From the NCBI GenBank assembly GCA_018267965.1, contig JAFDXK010000005.1, forward strand, positions 372,001 to 436,000: a DNA stretch of 64,000 bases, read 5' to 3'. The notes beneath the pieces were generated by a model that was given only the letters and a program-made list of their open reading frames with translations, was not told where the DNA came from and searched no databases. Source of the stretch: Bacteroidota bacterium. Its GTDB lineage: Bacteria; Bacteroidota; Bacteroidia; Chitinophagales; Chitinophagaceae. The position numbers and the translations under genes are program-made. Each line of letters starts with the position of its first letter. Position 1 is the first letter of the stretch. Positions 44,088 through 52,629 of the stretch are shown one piece after another.

Positions 44088-45044
44088 TTAAGCAACAGCC
44101 TGAGAGAAATGAGATTTGAATGCACCCACAAGATCAGAAGCTACTATCCTGCGCGTAACATCAATCATGTTCTTGAATGCCAGTTGGTGCGAAATACCGT
44201 GGCCTATTACTACCGGACTGTTCACACCTAATATGGGCGTACCACCGTATATCTCGAAATTGTAGTTATCCAGTATCGGGTCTTCTACTTTTCTTTCTAC
44301 ATGGAATATATCATAGATAGATTCTGTAGCTTTCAATATTACGTTACCGACAAAGCCTTCGCAAACAATTACGTCAGCTTTATATTTGAAAACATCGCGC
44401 CCCTCGATATTACCTATAAAATTCAGGCTTTTATGCTCTTTAAGTAAAGGATATGTTGCTTGCGCCAACAAGTTACCTTTACCCTCTTCTTCACCAAGAT
44501 TCAGCAAACCTATTTTAGGATTTTCAACACCATACACGCGCTGAATATATAACGAGCCCATTTCTGCAAACTGCACCAGGTGCTCTGGCTTACAATCAGC
44601 GTTGATACCCACATCCAGCAACAAATTGAATTTGCCATCGGAACGTGGTATTGGGGATGCAATGGTTGGCCTGATGATGCCATCTATAGTTTTTACAGTA
44701 TACATAGCACCTACCATCATTGCACCGGTATTGCCTGCACTGCAAAAGCCATCTGCTTTTTGTGCATGCAACAAACCAAACCCCACAGCTATGCTTGAGT
44801 TTGGTTTTTCTTTAAGTGCTTTTGTTGGATGTTCATGCATGCCGATGACCTCGGGAGCATTTACCAGTGTATACCTGTCTTTATAGGCATCTAATAAATG
44901 AAGATAAGGAGACGCAGCTTGTGCATCGCCTATCAGCAACAAATGTACAGACGCATCTGTTTCTTGCTGAAAAAAAAGTTGAACACCTTTTATGGCTTCT
45001 TCGGGCGCATAATCGCCCCCCATGATGTCAAACCCTATCTTCAT
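44088..45044 (-). CDS. plsX: Phosphate acyltransferase
   Basis: 318-residue PlsX, which makes acyl-phosphate from acyl-ACP for phospholipid synthesis. Seen: KIGFDIMGGDYAPEEAIKG at the N-terminus, EHPTKALKEKPNSS (about 92), DGFCSAGNTGAMMVGA (about 118), LLDVGINADCKPEHL (about 165) and VVIGHGISH near 283. Lies 23 bases after rpmF in the widespread cluster yceD-rpmF-plsX, which couples a ribosomal protein to lipid synthesis. fabH, often next in other phyla, does not follow here; a convergent-free gap leads to the hydrolase genes on the same strand. Confidence 0.96.
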   Translation of the reverse strand: MKIGFDIMGGDYAPEEAIKGVQLFFQQETDASVHLLLIGDAQAASPYLHLLDAYKDRYTLVNAPEVIGMHEHPTKALKEKPNSSIAVGFGLLHAQKADGFCSAGNTGAMMVGAMYTVKTIDGIIRPTIASPIPRSDGKFNLLLDVGINADCKPEHLVQFAEMGSLYIQRVYGVENPKIGLLNLGEEEGKGNLLAQATYPLLKEHKSLNFIGNIEGRDVFKYKADVIVCEGFVGNVILKATESIYDIFHVERKVEDPILDNYNFEIYGGTPILGVNSPVVIGHGISHQLAFKNMIDVTRRIVASDLVGAFKSHFSQAVA

Positions 45045-45067
45045 TCAGAAAATAATGGAATGTTACC

Positions 45068-45274
45068 TTATTGATTTTCTTCACTCGCAGCAGGAGCCTT
45101 ATCTACCACTACACGACCACGATAGTACAGTTTACCTTCTGTCCAGTGTGCACGGTGACGCAGATGGCTTTCGCCAGTTACAGGGTCTACGCTCCATGTT
45201 TCCGCAGTCGCCTTGTAGTGAGTACGGCGCTTAGCACCGCGCTGTTGTGAGTGACGTCTTTTAGGATTTGGCAT
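45068..45274 (-). CDS. rpmF: 50S ribosomal protein L32
   Basis: 68-residue L32: [20 protein letters not shown] start, a conserved [18 protein letters not shown] core and a short acidic tail. It has no Cys, so it is a zinc-free form, as is common when the CxxC pairs are lost. Lies 12 bases after yceD. Confidence 0.96.
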   Translation of the reverse strand: MPNPKRRHSQQRGAKRRTHYKATAETWSVDPVTGESHLRHRAHWTEGKLYYRGRVVVDKAPAASEENQ

Positions 45275-45286
45275 TGTATTAAAATT

Positions 45287-45853
45287 TTACTTCGTTTTAC
45301 GTTTTTTAGTTTTATCCTCTTTCAGTGCTTCCAGTCCTTTCCAAATATCATTCTTTGGTTCTTCTGTTTGCTCTGACAACTTATTCAATAATTTCATCGC
45401 TTCAGGGTTGCAACCACTTGTTCCATCGGGTTTATCCGGGTGAACTCTCTGCAAAGGTATGCTGAGCATAATAAACTCATACAACCAATTGCTGATGTCT
45501 ATCACCGTTTCACTGCGTGGTATGAAAACCACATCCGCATCGTCATCAACCTCATCTGCCTCTTCTGTTCCTGTAAGCTTGATAACCAGATCAAACTCAT
45601 CCCACAGCCTTATTTTGAAATCATCTCCACACCTGTCGCAAGCTACAGTAACACTCCCATCTACATCAAAATGACATAAGAAGAAATTGTTTTTTTTATC
45701 GAACCTCAACGTTACTTGCGCGTCAAGGTCACTAAAATCCCGCTCCTTCTGTTCCTGGTCATTCAGGAATTTGTCATTAAGCTCGTATTGGTACGTATGA
45801 ACCCCGGGTTTTAACCCTTGCCAAGCTATCTCAAATTCTCGGTTGTGTTTCAT
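45287..45853 (-). CDS. yceD: DUF177 / YceD-family protein
   Basis: 188-residue protein of the YceD (DUF177) family, which always precedes rpmF. Some members act in 23S rRNA or RNA processing. Seen: EIAWQGLKPGVHTYQYELND at the N-terminus, the CDRCGDDF motif (about 81; family CxRC) and FIPRSETVIDISNWLYEFI (about 111), LSIPLQRVHPD, ending in a basic KEDKTKKRKTK tail. It is first in the operon, with a promoter far upstream (45987-46019), giving a leader of about 130 bases. Confidence 0.9.
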   Translation of the reverse strand: MKHNREFEIAWQGLKPGVHTYQYELNDKFLNDQEQKERDFSDLDAQVTLRFDKKNNFFLCHFDVDGSVTVACDRCGDDFKIRLWDEFDLVIKLTGTEEADEVDDDADVVFIPRSETVIDISNWLYEFIMLSIPLQRVHPDKPDGTSGCNPEAMKLLNKLSEQTEEPKNDIWKGLEALKEDKTKKRKTK

Positions 45854-45910
45854 TGGGCTCTACTGTTACTAAAACTGCTTTTCTACTCCAAGTCCTTATG
45901 CGCTACGTAT

Positions 45911-45930
45911 AAATTCAAATCATTGAATTT
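45911..45930 (-). promoter_or_regulatory. Leader hairpin before yceD-rpmF-plsX
   Basis: 8-base perfect inverted repeat AAATTCAA/TTGAATTT with a 4-base loop in the predicted 130-base leader. Whether it regulates is unknown. Confidence 0.35.
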
Positions 45931-45986
45931 CAAACAATTACGCACTCAAACTATTCTCAATCCTGTCAAAAAACTGCAATGGGGTG

Positions 45987-46019
45987 CAAAGGTAGCAAAT
46001 TTATTGGTATTTACAGCAA
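45987..46019 (-). promoter_or_regulatory. Promoter of the yceD-rpmF-plsX operon
   Basis: -7 TACCTTTG on the minus strand (45994-45987) with a TTG at 46019-46017 (22-base spacer). The -33 lies inside the 3' end of the upstream DUF58 gene. Confidence 0.65.
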
Positions 46020-46916
46020 TTTATTTCGTTTCAACAAAAACGAATACAATACCCGCTCTACAGGCTTTGTCAGATCTACCGGAACAAAATCTATATGATA
46101 CTTCAGGCATTTATCTGCAATATCTTTCATATATATATTAATGCTTTGCGTATACACGTCTTTCACTTGGTGAGGTTGTAGTTTTATACGCTCCCCGCTC
46201 TCCATATCGACGAACTCATAAGGCCTGTTTTCATAATCAAAAGCTACTTCTTTTGTGCCATCCATTACATGGAACAATATCACTTCATGCTTATTATATT
46301 TTAAATGCTGCAATGCAGAAAATAACTCCTCTGTATTACCGGCATCATCTATCATATCGCTAAAAACAATAACCAGCGAACGTTTGTGCATTTGTTCTGC
46401 AACCTGGTGCAATGCAGCAACGGCATTGGTCTTTTGATTTTCCGGGTTCTTCTTAAGCGTTTTTTCAAGCTCATGTGTCAGCAACCTGTAATGGCTGTGT
46501 GCGGAACGGCAATCTGAAAAATAATATAACTCTTGGTTAAACAACGCTAAAGACGCTGCATCCAGTTGCCTTTTCAGCAACTGTAAAATACTGGCAGCTG
46601 CAATGCATGAAAACTCGAGCTTAGAATATTTACCTTCCTCTTTCGGGAAATGCATAGACGCTGATGTGTCTACCAGCAAACAACATCTGAGGTTAGTTTC
46701 CTCTTCGTATTTCTTAACAAATAGCTTGTCAGTACGGCCATATACCTTCCAGTCAACATGCCGCAAGGCGTCACCGTGATTATATAACCTGTGCTCAGCA
46801 AACTCTACCGAAAAACCATGAAAAGGGCTTTTATGCAAGCCAATGATAAACCCTTCTACCACTTGCCTGGCTATTAATTCCAGGTTCTCTATCAACGGGT
46901 TCTGCGATATGGTCAT
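46011..46916 (-). CDS. DUF58 / VWA-like protein
   Basis: 301-residue protein with an N-terminal SPFHGFSVEFAEHRLYNHGDALRHVDWKVYGR block (split: FAEHRLYNHGDALRHVDWKV; about 30-60), the hallmark of DUF58, and a VWA-type metal-ion site LLVDTSASMHFP (about 87-98, DxSxS). Such proteins usually form a complex with a MoxR-type AAA ATPase and often sit next to it; no MoxR gene lies in this window. Proposed roles are protein maturation or envelope stress. Single gene on the minus strand, upstream of the yceD operon. Confidence 0.87.
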   Translation of the reverse strand: MTISQNPLIENLELIARQVVEGFIIGLHKSPFHGFSVEFAEHRLYNHGDALRHVDWKVYGRTDKLFVKKYEEETNLRCCLLVDTSASMHFPKEEGKYSKLEFSCIAAASILQLLKRQLDAASLALFNQELYYFSDCRSAHSHYRLLTHELEKTLKKNPENQKTNAVAALHQVAEQMHKRSLVIVFSDMIDDAGNTEELFSALQHLKYNKHEVILFHVMDGTKEVAFDYENRPYEFVDMESGERIKLQPHQVKDVYTQSINIYMKDIADKCLKYHIDFVPVDLTKPVERVLYSFLLKRNKLL

Positions 46917-47054
46917 CTATGTTTCCTTTTACCGGCTATTAAAGTTAGGCCAATTCCACTACCCCGAAAAATGTTTCTCACACATACAATTCATTATAGA
47001 TTTGTTGTGGATTTAAAAATTTACTTTTATCTTCAACCGTTAAAATAGCTTTTC

Positions 47055-47303
47055 ATGAAATTACGCTTAGGTGCTTTACTGGTAGTAGCTTTCTTTATGA
47101 TTACAAGTATGAGCTCTTGTGTACACGATTATATCTGCCAATGTACCATCAAGTACACCGGCACACCGGGGCTTCCTGATTCTGTTACCCATGAATACAA
47201 CATCAGCGATACCAAGAAAAAAGCTAAAAGTACCTGTCAGGGTAATTCAAAGAAGTTTGACAAGGACGGTATTCATGCAGAAGAAAACTGCGACCTCTAT
47301 TAA
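47055..47303 (+). CDS. Cys-rich lipoprotein, CxxDYxCxC family (member 1)
   Basis: 82-residue predicted lipoprotein: signal peptide with lipobox SMSSC (Cys22), then CVHDYICQC, where lipidated Cys22 is followed by Cys28 and Cys30, and two more Cys near the end (KSTCQGN and EENCDLY). The same C-x-x-D-Y-x-C-x-C start recurs in the lipoprotein at 58702. The remaining sequence is polar and beta-like. The family is not known to me. It lies just upstream of a MauE-thioredoxin fusion with a 49-base gap. Confidence 0.65.
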   Translation: MKLRLGALLVVAFFMITSMSSCVHDYICQCTIKYTGTPGLPDSVTHEYNISDTKKKAKSTCQGNSKKFDKDGIHAEENCDLY

Positions 47304-47352
47304 CAGCACTTTAGCTTCTGTTGCGCTACTTTAGTTCAGGACAGGTTACAAT

Positions 47353-48303
47353 ATGACAGAAGTTATACAAGACAAGAGAAACATTACTTTTTATATCAAA
47401 CGAATTTTAGGGTTAATACTGTTGCTTTCATTGGCAGCAGTATTTTTCTTTTCGGCCATCAGCAAGTTAGCAGATATCCAGCCTTTTGAATGGACATTTA
47501 TTGATTTAGGCATCAGCAGCAATCTGTGGGCTTCAGTCATAGCGCACCTATTTATTGGCCTTGAGTTGATGATAGGCTCATTTCTGTTGTTTCATATTTA
47601 TCTGAAAGAAGTAACATACCCCATCACTATTGCACTACTATTATTACTCACAGGTTATCTGGTAATGCTTCTTATGCAGCATGGAAACAATGGCGACTGC
47701 GGGTGTTTTGGCAAATGGTTGTACATGAACCCGCTACAGTCCATCCTGAAAAACATTGCAATGATTATAGCGGTCATTGTACTTATGTTCATTTATCCTA
47801 TCAAGCCATACAAATACCAGGAATGGCTCTCTGCTGTAATAGCAATGTCTGCAATAGTTGCAGCTTTTCTTATTGCTCCGCTCAATACACACAACAAACC
47901 TGATATTACGAGCGAACCCATTAACCTGACTGGTTTGTACGCAGATTCAACCAACAAACCACTGACAGAACTACGAACAGGCAAGCATATTGTGGCATTT
48001 ATGAGCCTTACCTGCCCGCATTGTCGCAAAGCAGCTTACTTACTGCATGTAATACAGGAAAAGAACCCACAGATACCCATCTATCTAATTTTAGCAGGTA
48101 ACCCCTCCAACGAAAAGGTATTCTTTACTGAAACCAAAGCCGGTAATCTTCCTTATATACTGTACAAAAACACTGCAACATTCGATCAGCTTGCCGGAGA
48201 AGGTGTTCCTGCTATTTACTGGATAAACAATAGTGTTATAGAACGTAAAAGCACTTACCTGCAATTAGACCCTGCTGAAATAAAGAATTGGCTGAAAGAT
48301 TAA
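47353..48303 (+). CDS. MauE/DoxX-like membrane protein fused to a thioredoxin-like domain (copy 1)
   Basis: 316-residue protein: four membrane segments (about 15-36, 58-82, 88-108, 129-150) forming a MauE/DoxX-type bundle with a CGCFG motif (Cys116, Cys118) at a membrane edge, one more helix (about 158-176), then a thioredoxin-like domain with TCPHC (Cys221, Cys224) and the VPAIYWI cis-Pro region (near 285). The family design suggests electron transfer between the membrane Cys pair and the thioredoxin Cys pair, as in VKOR-Trx or DsbD systems. A close paralogue is at 51394. Its stop codon overlaps the predicted promoter of rluD. Confidence 0.83.
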   Translation: MTEVIQDKRNITFYIKRILGLILLLSLAAVFFFSAISKLADIQPFEWTFIDLGISSNLWASVIAHLFIGLELMIGSFLLFHIYLKEVTYPITIALLLLLTGYLVMLLMQHGNNGDCGCFGKWLYMNPLQSILKNIAMIIAVIVLMFIYPIKPYKYQEWLSAVIAMSAIVAAFLIAPLNTHNKPDITSEPINLTGLYADSTNKPLTELRTGKHIVAFMSLTCPHCRKAAYLLHVIQEKNPQIPIYLILAGNPSNEKVFFTETKAGNLPYILYKNTATFDQLAGEGVPAIYWINNSVIERKSTYLQLDPAEIKNWLKD

Positions 48304-48308
48304 CTTTG
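48301..48308 (+). promoter_or_regulatory. -7 element of rluD, overlapping the upstream stop codon
   Basis: TAACTTTG whose first three bases are the TAA stop of the preceding gene. Four bases separate it from the rluD ATG. No good -33 seen. Confidence 0.5.
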
Positions 48309-48312
48309 CCCG

Positions 48313-49413
48313 ATGTCTGACAATGAAATAGAAGAAATTTGGGACGATGAAGACCCAGAGCATCCAGAAATGGAAGGTGCTGAATCGGAACGCTATGAAC
48401 GTGCCAGGGTAAAGGTGGAGAAGAAACAGGAAACAATGCGTATCGATAAATTTTTGATGATACGTATAGAAGGTGCTACCCGTAATAAAATACAGCAGTC
48501 TATTGAAGATGGTTTTACGCTGGTAAATGGTGCACCTACTAAATCTAATTATAAAATACGTCCGGGAGATGAGATTGTGATGTATGATAGCCGTAGCCCC
48601 GAATCTCTTGAAGTCATACCAGAAAACCTGCCGTTAAATATTGCTTACGAAGATGATGCTGTAATGATCATCAACAAACCTGCAGGCATGGTGGTGCATC
48701 CCGGTTGTGGTAATTACACCGGCACATTAGTAAACGGCTTAGCATACTATTTAGGTTCTGAAAATATAGATACTGAATCTTTACCTCGTGTTGGTTTAGT
48801 ACACCGCATAGATAAAGACACTAGCGGACTTGTGGTAATTGCAAAGACAGATACTGCCATGAGCAACCTTGCGGCACAGTTTAAGAAACATACTGTACAC
48901 CGCAGGTATATAGCACTGGCATGGGGCAATTTTGAGGAAGATGAAGGCACCATTAATGCTCACATCGGGCGAAACCTCAGGTTCAGAAAAATTATGGATG
49001 CGTTCCCTGATGGTGATTATGGCAAAGAAGCCATTACACACTACAAAGTACTGGAGCGGTTCAATTATGTAACCTTGTTAGAACTAAGGTTGGAAACAGG
49101 CCGCACACACCAGATTCGTGTACACATGAAACATATCGGGCATCCTTTGTTTAATGATGCAACCTACGGCGGCGACAGGATTGTAAAAGGAACTGTATTT
49201 ACCAAATACAAGCAGTTTGTTGAGAACTGTTTCAGAATATTGCCTCGGCATGCTTTACACGCAAAAGAGCTTGGCTTTACACATCCTGTATCCAATGAGC
49301 CGGTTCATTTTGTTTCAGACCTGCCTAAGGATATGCAGGAAGTAATTGATAAATGGCGAACATATACCGGCGGCATGACCAGGCAACTGAAAGAACAATT
49401 GGACGGCCAATAA
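48313..49413 (+). CDS. rluD: RluA-family pseudouridine synthase
   Basis: 366-residue pseudouridine synthase, probably acting on 23S rRNA. Seen: an acidic N-terminal tail (1-27), an S4-like RNA-binding domain (about 43-90, RIDKFLMIRIEGATRNKIQQ), and the catalytic domain with PRVGLVHRIDKDTSG (Asp167 catalytic), ALAWGNFEEDEG, ETGRTHQIRVHMKHIGHPL (about 265) and PRHALHAKELGFTHP. The S4 domain and order match RluD. An in-frame ATG at 48370 could be a second start. The -7 element is so close that the transcript from it should begin at or next to the ATG. Confidence 0.9.
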   Translation: MSDNEIEEIWDDEDPEHPEMEGAESERYERARVKVEKKQETMRIDKFLMIRIEGATRNKIQQSIEDGFTLVNGAPTKSNYKIRPGDEIVMYDSRSPESLEVIPENLPLNIAYEDDAVMIINKPAGMVVHPGCGNYTGTLVNGLAYYLGSENIDTESLPRVGLVHRIDKDTSGLVVIAKTDTAMSNLAAQFKKHTVHRRYIALAWGNFEEDEGTINAHIGRNLRFRKIMDAFPDGDYGKEAITHYKVLERFNYVTLLELRLETGRTHQIRVHMKHIGHPLFNDATYGGDRIVKGTVFTKYKQFVENCFRILPRHALHAKELGFTHPVSNEPVHFVSDLPKDMQEVIDKWRTYTGGMTRQLKEQLDGQ

Positions 49414-49521
49414 ATATGTTTTTTATTAACATAAGTGGTTTTTTACTACTCAAATGCCTATTTTTAATCCCTCAGAAAGGCAAACGGTGTTATTTAACAT
49501 GATGTAATGGTTAATTAATAC

Positions 49522-49529
49522 TACTTTTG
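49522..49529 (+). promoter_or_regulatory. -7 element of tatA
   Basis: TACTTTTG, 25 bases before the tatA start. Confidence 0.55.
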
Positions 49530-49554
49530 TAATAACATTTCAAAAAAGCATATT

Positions 49555-49773
49555 ATGTCTTTATTAGTGATTAATCCGCAGTTATTGTGGTCAGCTCCAA
49601 GTGGTGCAGAGTGGATCATCATTTTATTGGTAGTTATCATCTTTTTCGGTGGTAAAAAAATACCAGAACTGGCGCGCGGCCTTGGTAAAGGTATCCGTGA
49701 ATTCAATGACGCTAAAGAAGGCGTTAAGAATGAGATAGAGGCTGGTATGAAAGACAAAAACAAAGCTGAATAA
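49555..49773 (+). CDS. tatA: Twin-arginine translocase subunit TatA/E
   Basis: 72-residue TatA/E: one N-terminal membrane helix (about 19-36, EWIIILLVVIIFFGG), the hinge GGKKIPELARGLGKGIREF and an amphipathic then charged tail (KEGVKNEIEAGMKDKN). Forms the pore of the Tat export system. tatC is not nearby. It has its own -7 element and stands between rluD and a lytic transglycosylase on the same strand. Confidence 0.93.
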   Translation: MSLLVINPQLLWSAPSGAEWIIILLVVIIFFGGKKIPELARGLGKGIREFNDAKEGVKNEIEAGMKDKNKAE

Positions 49774-49865
49774 GCCCGTTTTATCTCTACCTGTTTTCAT
49801 TAGAATTATAAAGAGCTTCCCTCTACAGGGTTGCATGGTTTAACCGCTATAACAACGATAAATAC

Positions 49866-50996
49866 ATGCAATACAGATGCTTTTTGATAGCATTTACATT
49901 TACGGTAATTAGCTTACATGCTTCTGCCCAAATGGTCAAGATCGGTTCTTCTCATAAAAAAGAAGCTAAAACTGATACCATCATTACATTGGCCAGGAAA
50001 AACAAAGCTGTACCTGCGGCCTTGCCTATTGATATATCAATGCCTAAAACTTATGTACCTAAGCCTAAGGTGTTTAAAGGCGTGCCGCTAGCTAACGAAA
50101 AAGCATACTATGGTGAAATGTCTGACTATGTGAATCAGTTTGTGATGAAATATCTGAGTGCACACAACAGAACGCTCAACGTAGTTCAGAACCGCAGCAA
50201 TACTGAATTCCCGCTTATAGACAACGTGCTTCAGAAGCACGAAATGCCTAAAGAGCTCAAATACCTTGCTGTTATTGAGTCTGCATTAAATCACAACGCA
50301 GTTTCACGCGTAGGTGCAGTTGGCCCCTGGCAGTTTATGGCTCCGACAGCACGCCTGATGGGCTTGAAAGTGAGCAAGCGCAATGATGAGCGCAGGGATA
50401 TGTACAAGTCTACCAATGCTGCAGCTAAATATCTTACAACCCTATATGAAGACTTAAATGACTGGTTGTTGGTAGTGGCTGCGTATAACAGTGGGCCTAC
50501 CCCAGTGAAAAGGGCTATGGAACGTACAGGCAGCAACAATTTTTGGGATATCAAACAATACCTGCCCAAAGAAACTCAGGGACATGTACTGGCATTTATA
50601 GCTACTGCTACTATCTTCGAAAATCTGAGCAAGCTGATAAGCAAGCCAATTGATGATGATGACGATGATGACCCTACAGCAAATGCTACCGCTAACCCGG
50701 TTACAGGCATCATCGAAAAGCAGCCAAAAGTAAAATTCACTCCCGACGAGCTCAAAAACATGGCCATTGTTAAGATATCCGAGCCTTTGAGTATGGATTT
50801 GATGATACAGGAACTAGGGCTGGAAAAAGGCATTATGGACCGCTGGAATCACGATTATGAGGTGTTTGAGTATGGCAACTACCCTACCGAAACCTATAAT
50901 TTGCGCCTTCCTAAGGAAAAACTGGACAAATTCATAGAAAAAAAGGAATTATTATATAAAAAGAGCCGCCAGGTATTTAGTGCACAAAACATGTAA
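49866..50996 (+). CDS. Lytic murein transglycosylase (SLT domain, MltD-like)
   Basis: 376 residues: signal peptide (1-21, SAQ), a linker (to about 110), and a lysozyme-like SLT domain (about 115-235) with FPLIDNVLQKHEMPKELKYLAVIES (split: HEMPKELKYLAVIES; Glu138 catalytic), GAVGPWQFMAPTARLMGL and VVAAYNSGP. Cleaves peptidoglycan in the periplasm. A run of Asp (about 260-266) and a C-terminal segment (about 290-365) ending KLDKFIEKKELLY follow; the latter lacks a clear LysM motif. It may be the last gene of a loose plus-strand group with tatA. Confidence 0.9.
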   Translation: MQYRCFLIAFTFTVISLHASAQMVKIGSSHKKEAKTDTIITLARKNKAVPAALPIDISMPKTYVPKPKVFKGVPLANEKAYYGEMSDYVNQFVMKYLSAHNRTLNVVQNRSNTEFPLIDNVLQKHEMPKELKYLAVIESALNHNAVSRVGAVGPWQFMAPTARLMGLKVSKRNDERRDMYKSTNAAAKYLTTLYEDLNDWLLVVAAYNSGPTPVKRAMERTGSNNFWDIKQYLPKETQGHVLAFIATATIFENLSKLISKPIDDDDDDDPTANATANPVTGIIEKQPKVKFTPDELKNMAIVKISEPLSMDLMIQELGLEKGIMDRWNHDYEVFEYGNYPTETYNLRLPKEKLDKFIEKKELLYKKSRQVFSAQNM

Positions 50997-51012
50997 TTTC
51001 TCATTAAAAATA

Positions 51013-51043
51013 TTTTGTGTTACGGTATTTTACCTTACCTTTG
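51013..51043 (+). promoter_or_regulatory. Promoter of rpsT
   Basis: -33 TTTTG (51013-51017), 18-base spacer, -7 TACCTTTG (51036-51043). The rpsT start is 28 bases on. Confidence 0.75.
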
Positions 51044-51071
51044 CAGCCTTCAATTAAATAAGTGTAAATAG

Positions 51072-51326
51072 ATGGCAAATCATAAAGCAACCAAAAAAGA
51101 TATACGCCAAAGTGAAAAACGCCGCGATCGTAACCGTTATTATGGTAAAACTACCCGTAACGCTATACGTACCCTGTTAGCTATCACTGATAAAAAACAA
51201 GCAGGCGAAGAATTGCCTAAAGTTATATCTATGATAGATAAACTGGCTAAACGTAATGTTATTCACAAAAACAAAGCGAGCAACCTGAAATCAGGTATCG
51301 TTAAAAAAATAAACGCAATAGCTTAA
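51072..51326 (+). CDS. rpsT: 30S ribosomal protein S20
   Basis: 84-residue basic, all-helical S20: [21 protein letters not shown] at the start and KGIVKKINA-type end ([11 protein letters not shown]), with [10 protein letters not shown] near 69. Binds 16S rRNA. It has its own promoter and terminator. Confidence 0.96.
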   Translation: MANHKATKKDIRQSEKRRDRNRYYGKTTRNAIRTLLAITDKKQAGEELPKVISMIDKLAKRNVIHKNKASNLKSGIVKKINAIA

Positions 51327-51350
51327 TTCTACGCTATTTATCATATTTTG

Positions 51351-51376
51351 AAACCCGGTTTATCCGGGTTTTTTAT
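51351..51376 (+). terminator. Terminator of rpsT
   Basis: Perfect 8-base stem AAACCCGG/CCGGGTTT with a TTTAT loop, followed by more T. Confidence 0.85.
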
Positions 51377-51393
51377 TTTACCCAAATTCAAGA

Positions 51394-52329
51394 ATGAAAA
51401 AGGTTGTCAAAGCGATTCTCATAACACTATCTGTACTAACAGGACTAGTCTTTATATTCTCTTCCTACACCAAAATAGATACAGTTGAGAGCTTCGAGGC
51501 TTTCCAATATGCCACAGTCGAATACCTGCATCTGCCTTGGATAGTAGCTGCAATCGCCTGCAGGGTACTCATAGGTTTTGAAGCAGCCTTGGGCGTGTTA
51601 CTTTGTCTGCAATTTTATGGACGAGGCAAATGGGTACTGAAATCTGCTTTATATCTGTTGATAGCTTTCAGTATTTATCTTATTTACTTATGGATAAAAA
51701 TTGGCAATAACATTAATTGTGGCTGTTTTGGCAATACCATATGGATGAGCCCTTCACAATCGCTCATTAAGAATATCATTTTAGTGATCCCGATACTGAT
51801 ACTGATTCGCTATTATGACGGCTTCAGGATAACTCTGGCTAAATTCGTAGTTCCGATTGCATTGATAGTTTCGGTCGCAACACCATTTGTTAATTACCAG
51901 ATTCCTGACACCAAACCACAATGGCTTAACAAAGGACGTTTTCAAATTAATCTTTCTGCATTATATGCTCCCGGCAAACAAGATGCCCCTAAAGTAGATT
52001 TATATAAAGGGAAACACATTATTGCTTTTTTTAGTTTGGGATGCCCTCATTGCAGAATGGCCGCTAAGAAAATGCGCATCATGAAAGAAAGGAACCCCAA
52101 CCTGCCTTTCTATATGGTACTTGCCGGAACCCACGACTGGAAAGAGTTTTGGGAGGATACCAAAGTATATAATATTCCCTACACCAGGCTGGACAGCAAA
52201 CCATTTCTTGACCTGACAGGCGGCACCTTCCCCAGGATTTTATACCTCAAAGATGGATGGGCAGAAGCCGAGAATGATTACATATCTCTAGACCAGCAAT
52301 CTATTGAAGAATGGCTCAGTAAACCATGA
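51394..52329 (+). CDS. MauE/DoxX-like membrane protein fused to a thioredoxin-like domain (copy 2)
   Basis: 311-residue paralogue of the protein at 47353: membrane bundle (about 5-150) with NCGCFGN (Cys109, Cys111), then a thioredoxin-like domain with LGCPHC (Cys217, Cys220) and GGTFPRILYL near 285. Shared wording includes the CGCFG motif, the MxPxQSxxKNI helix and the PFYMVLAG versus PIYLILAG strand. It starts right after the rpsT terminator. The pair flanks a block of translation, Tat and cell-wall genes 3 kb long. Likely role: thiol/disulfide exchange across the inner membrane; the partner is unknown. Confidence 0.83.
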   Translation: MKKVVKAILITLSVLTGLVFIFSSYTKIDTVESFEAFQYATVEYLHLPWIVAAIACRVLIGFEAALGVLLCLQFYGRGKWVLKSALYLLIAFSIYLIYLWIKIGNNINCGCFGNTIWMSPSQSLIKNIILVIPILILIRYYDGFRITLAKFVVPIALIVSVATPFVNYQIPDTKPQWLNKGRFQINLSALYAPGKQDAPKVDLYKGKHIIAFFSLGCPHCRMAAKKMRIMKERNPNLPFYMVLAGTHDWKEFWEDTKVYNIPYTRLDSKPFLDLTGGTFPRILYLKDGWAEAENDYISLDQQSIEEWLSKP

Positions 52330-52509
52330 TTTTACGCAGAAATAACAAAGCATGCTACGTTTGGCTTAATATTTGTTTTACGTTTATCTCCGGGTTGTTG
52401 AGTGCCCTGAAAATTATTTTCAGCAACACACAATAAACCGGGATAGTGAACGTTATGTTAAAATAGATTGATTACACAATATTTTGAGCACCCCTTAAAT
52501 TGAGAGACG

Positions 52510-52620
52510 ATGTCATATAAATTACCTCTGAAGCAACCGGGACAAAAATCAAAATGGATGACTATAGCTTTAGTATGTATCTATATAATAGTAGGCGTAT
52601 TTATTGCAATGAAAAACTAG
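52510..52620 (+). CDS. Single-span membrane peptide of 36 residues
   Basis: Short open reading frame of 36 codons with ATG at 52510, preceded by a purine run GAGAGACG that could act as a ribosome-binding site. Seen: a basic, Gln/Pro-rich start MSYKLPLKQPGQKSKW and a hydrophobic helix TIALVCIYIIVGVFIAM ending in a short basic-Asn tail. The amphipathic layout (basic inside, one span) is that of a real small membrane protein. Whether it is expressed is not shown. It ends 9 bases before the convergent acyltransferase stop. Confidence 0.5.
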   Translation: MSYKLPLKQPGQKSKWMTIALVCIYIIVGVFIAMKN

Positions 52621-52629
52621 CATTGCATC

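Noticed and set aside
49555-49773. Complete Tat operon
   Set aside because: No tatC-like multi-span gene is adjacent.
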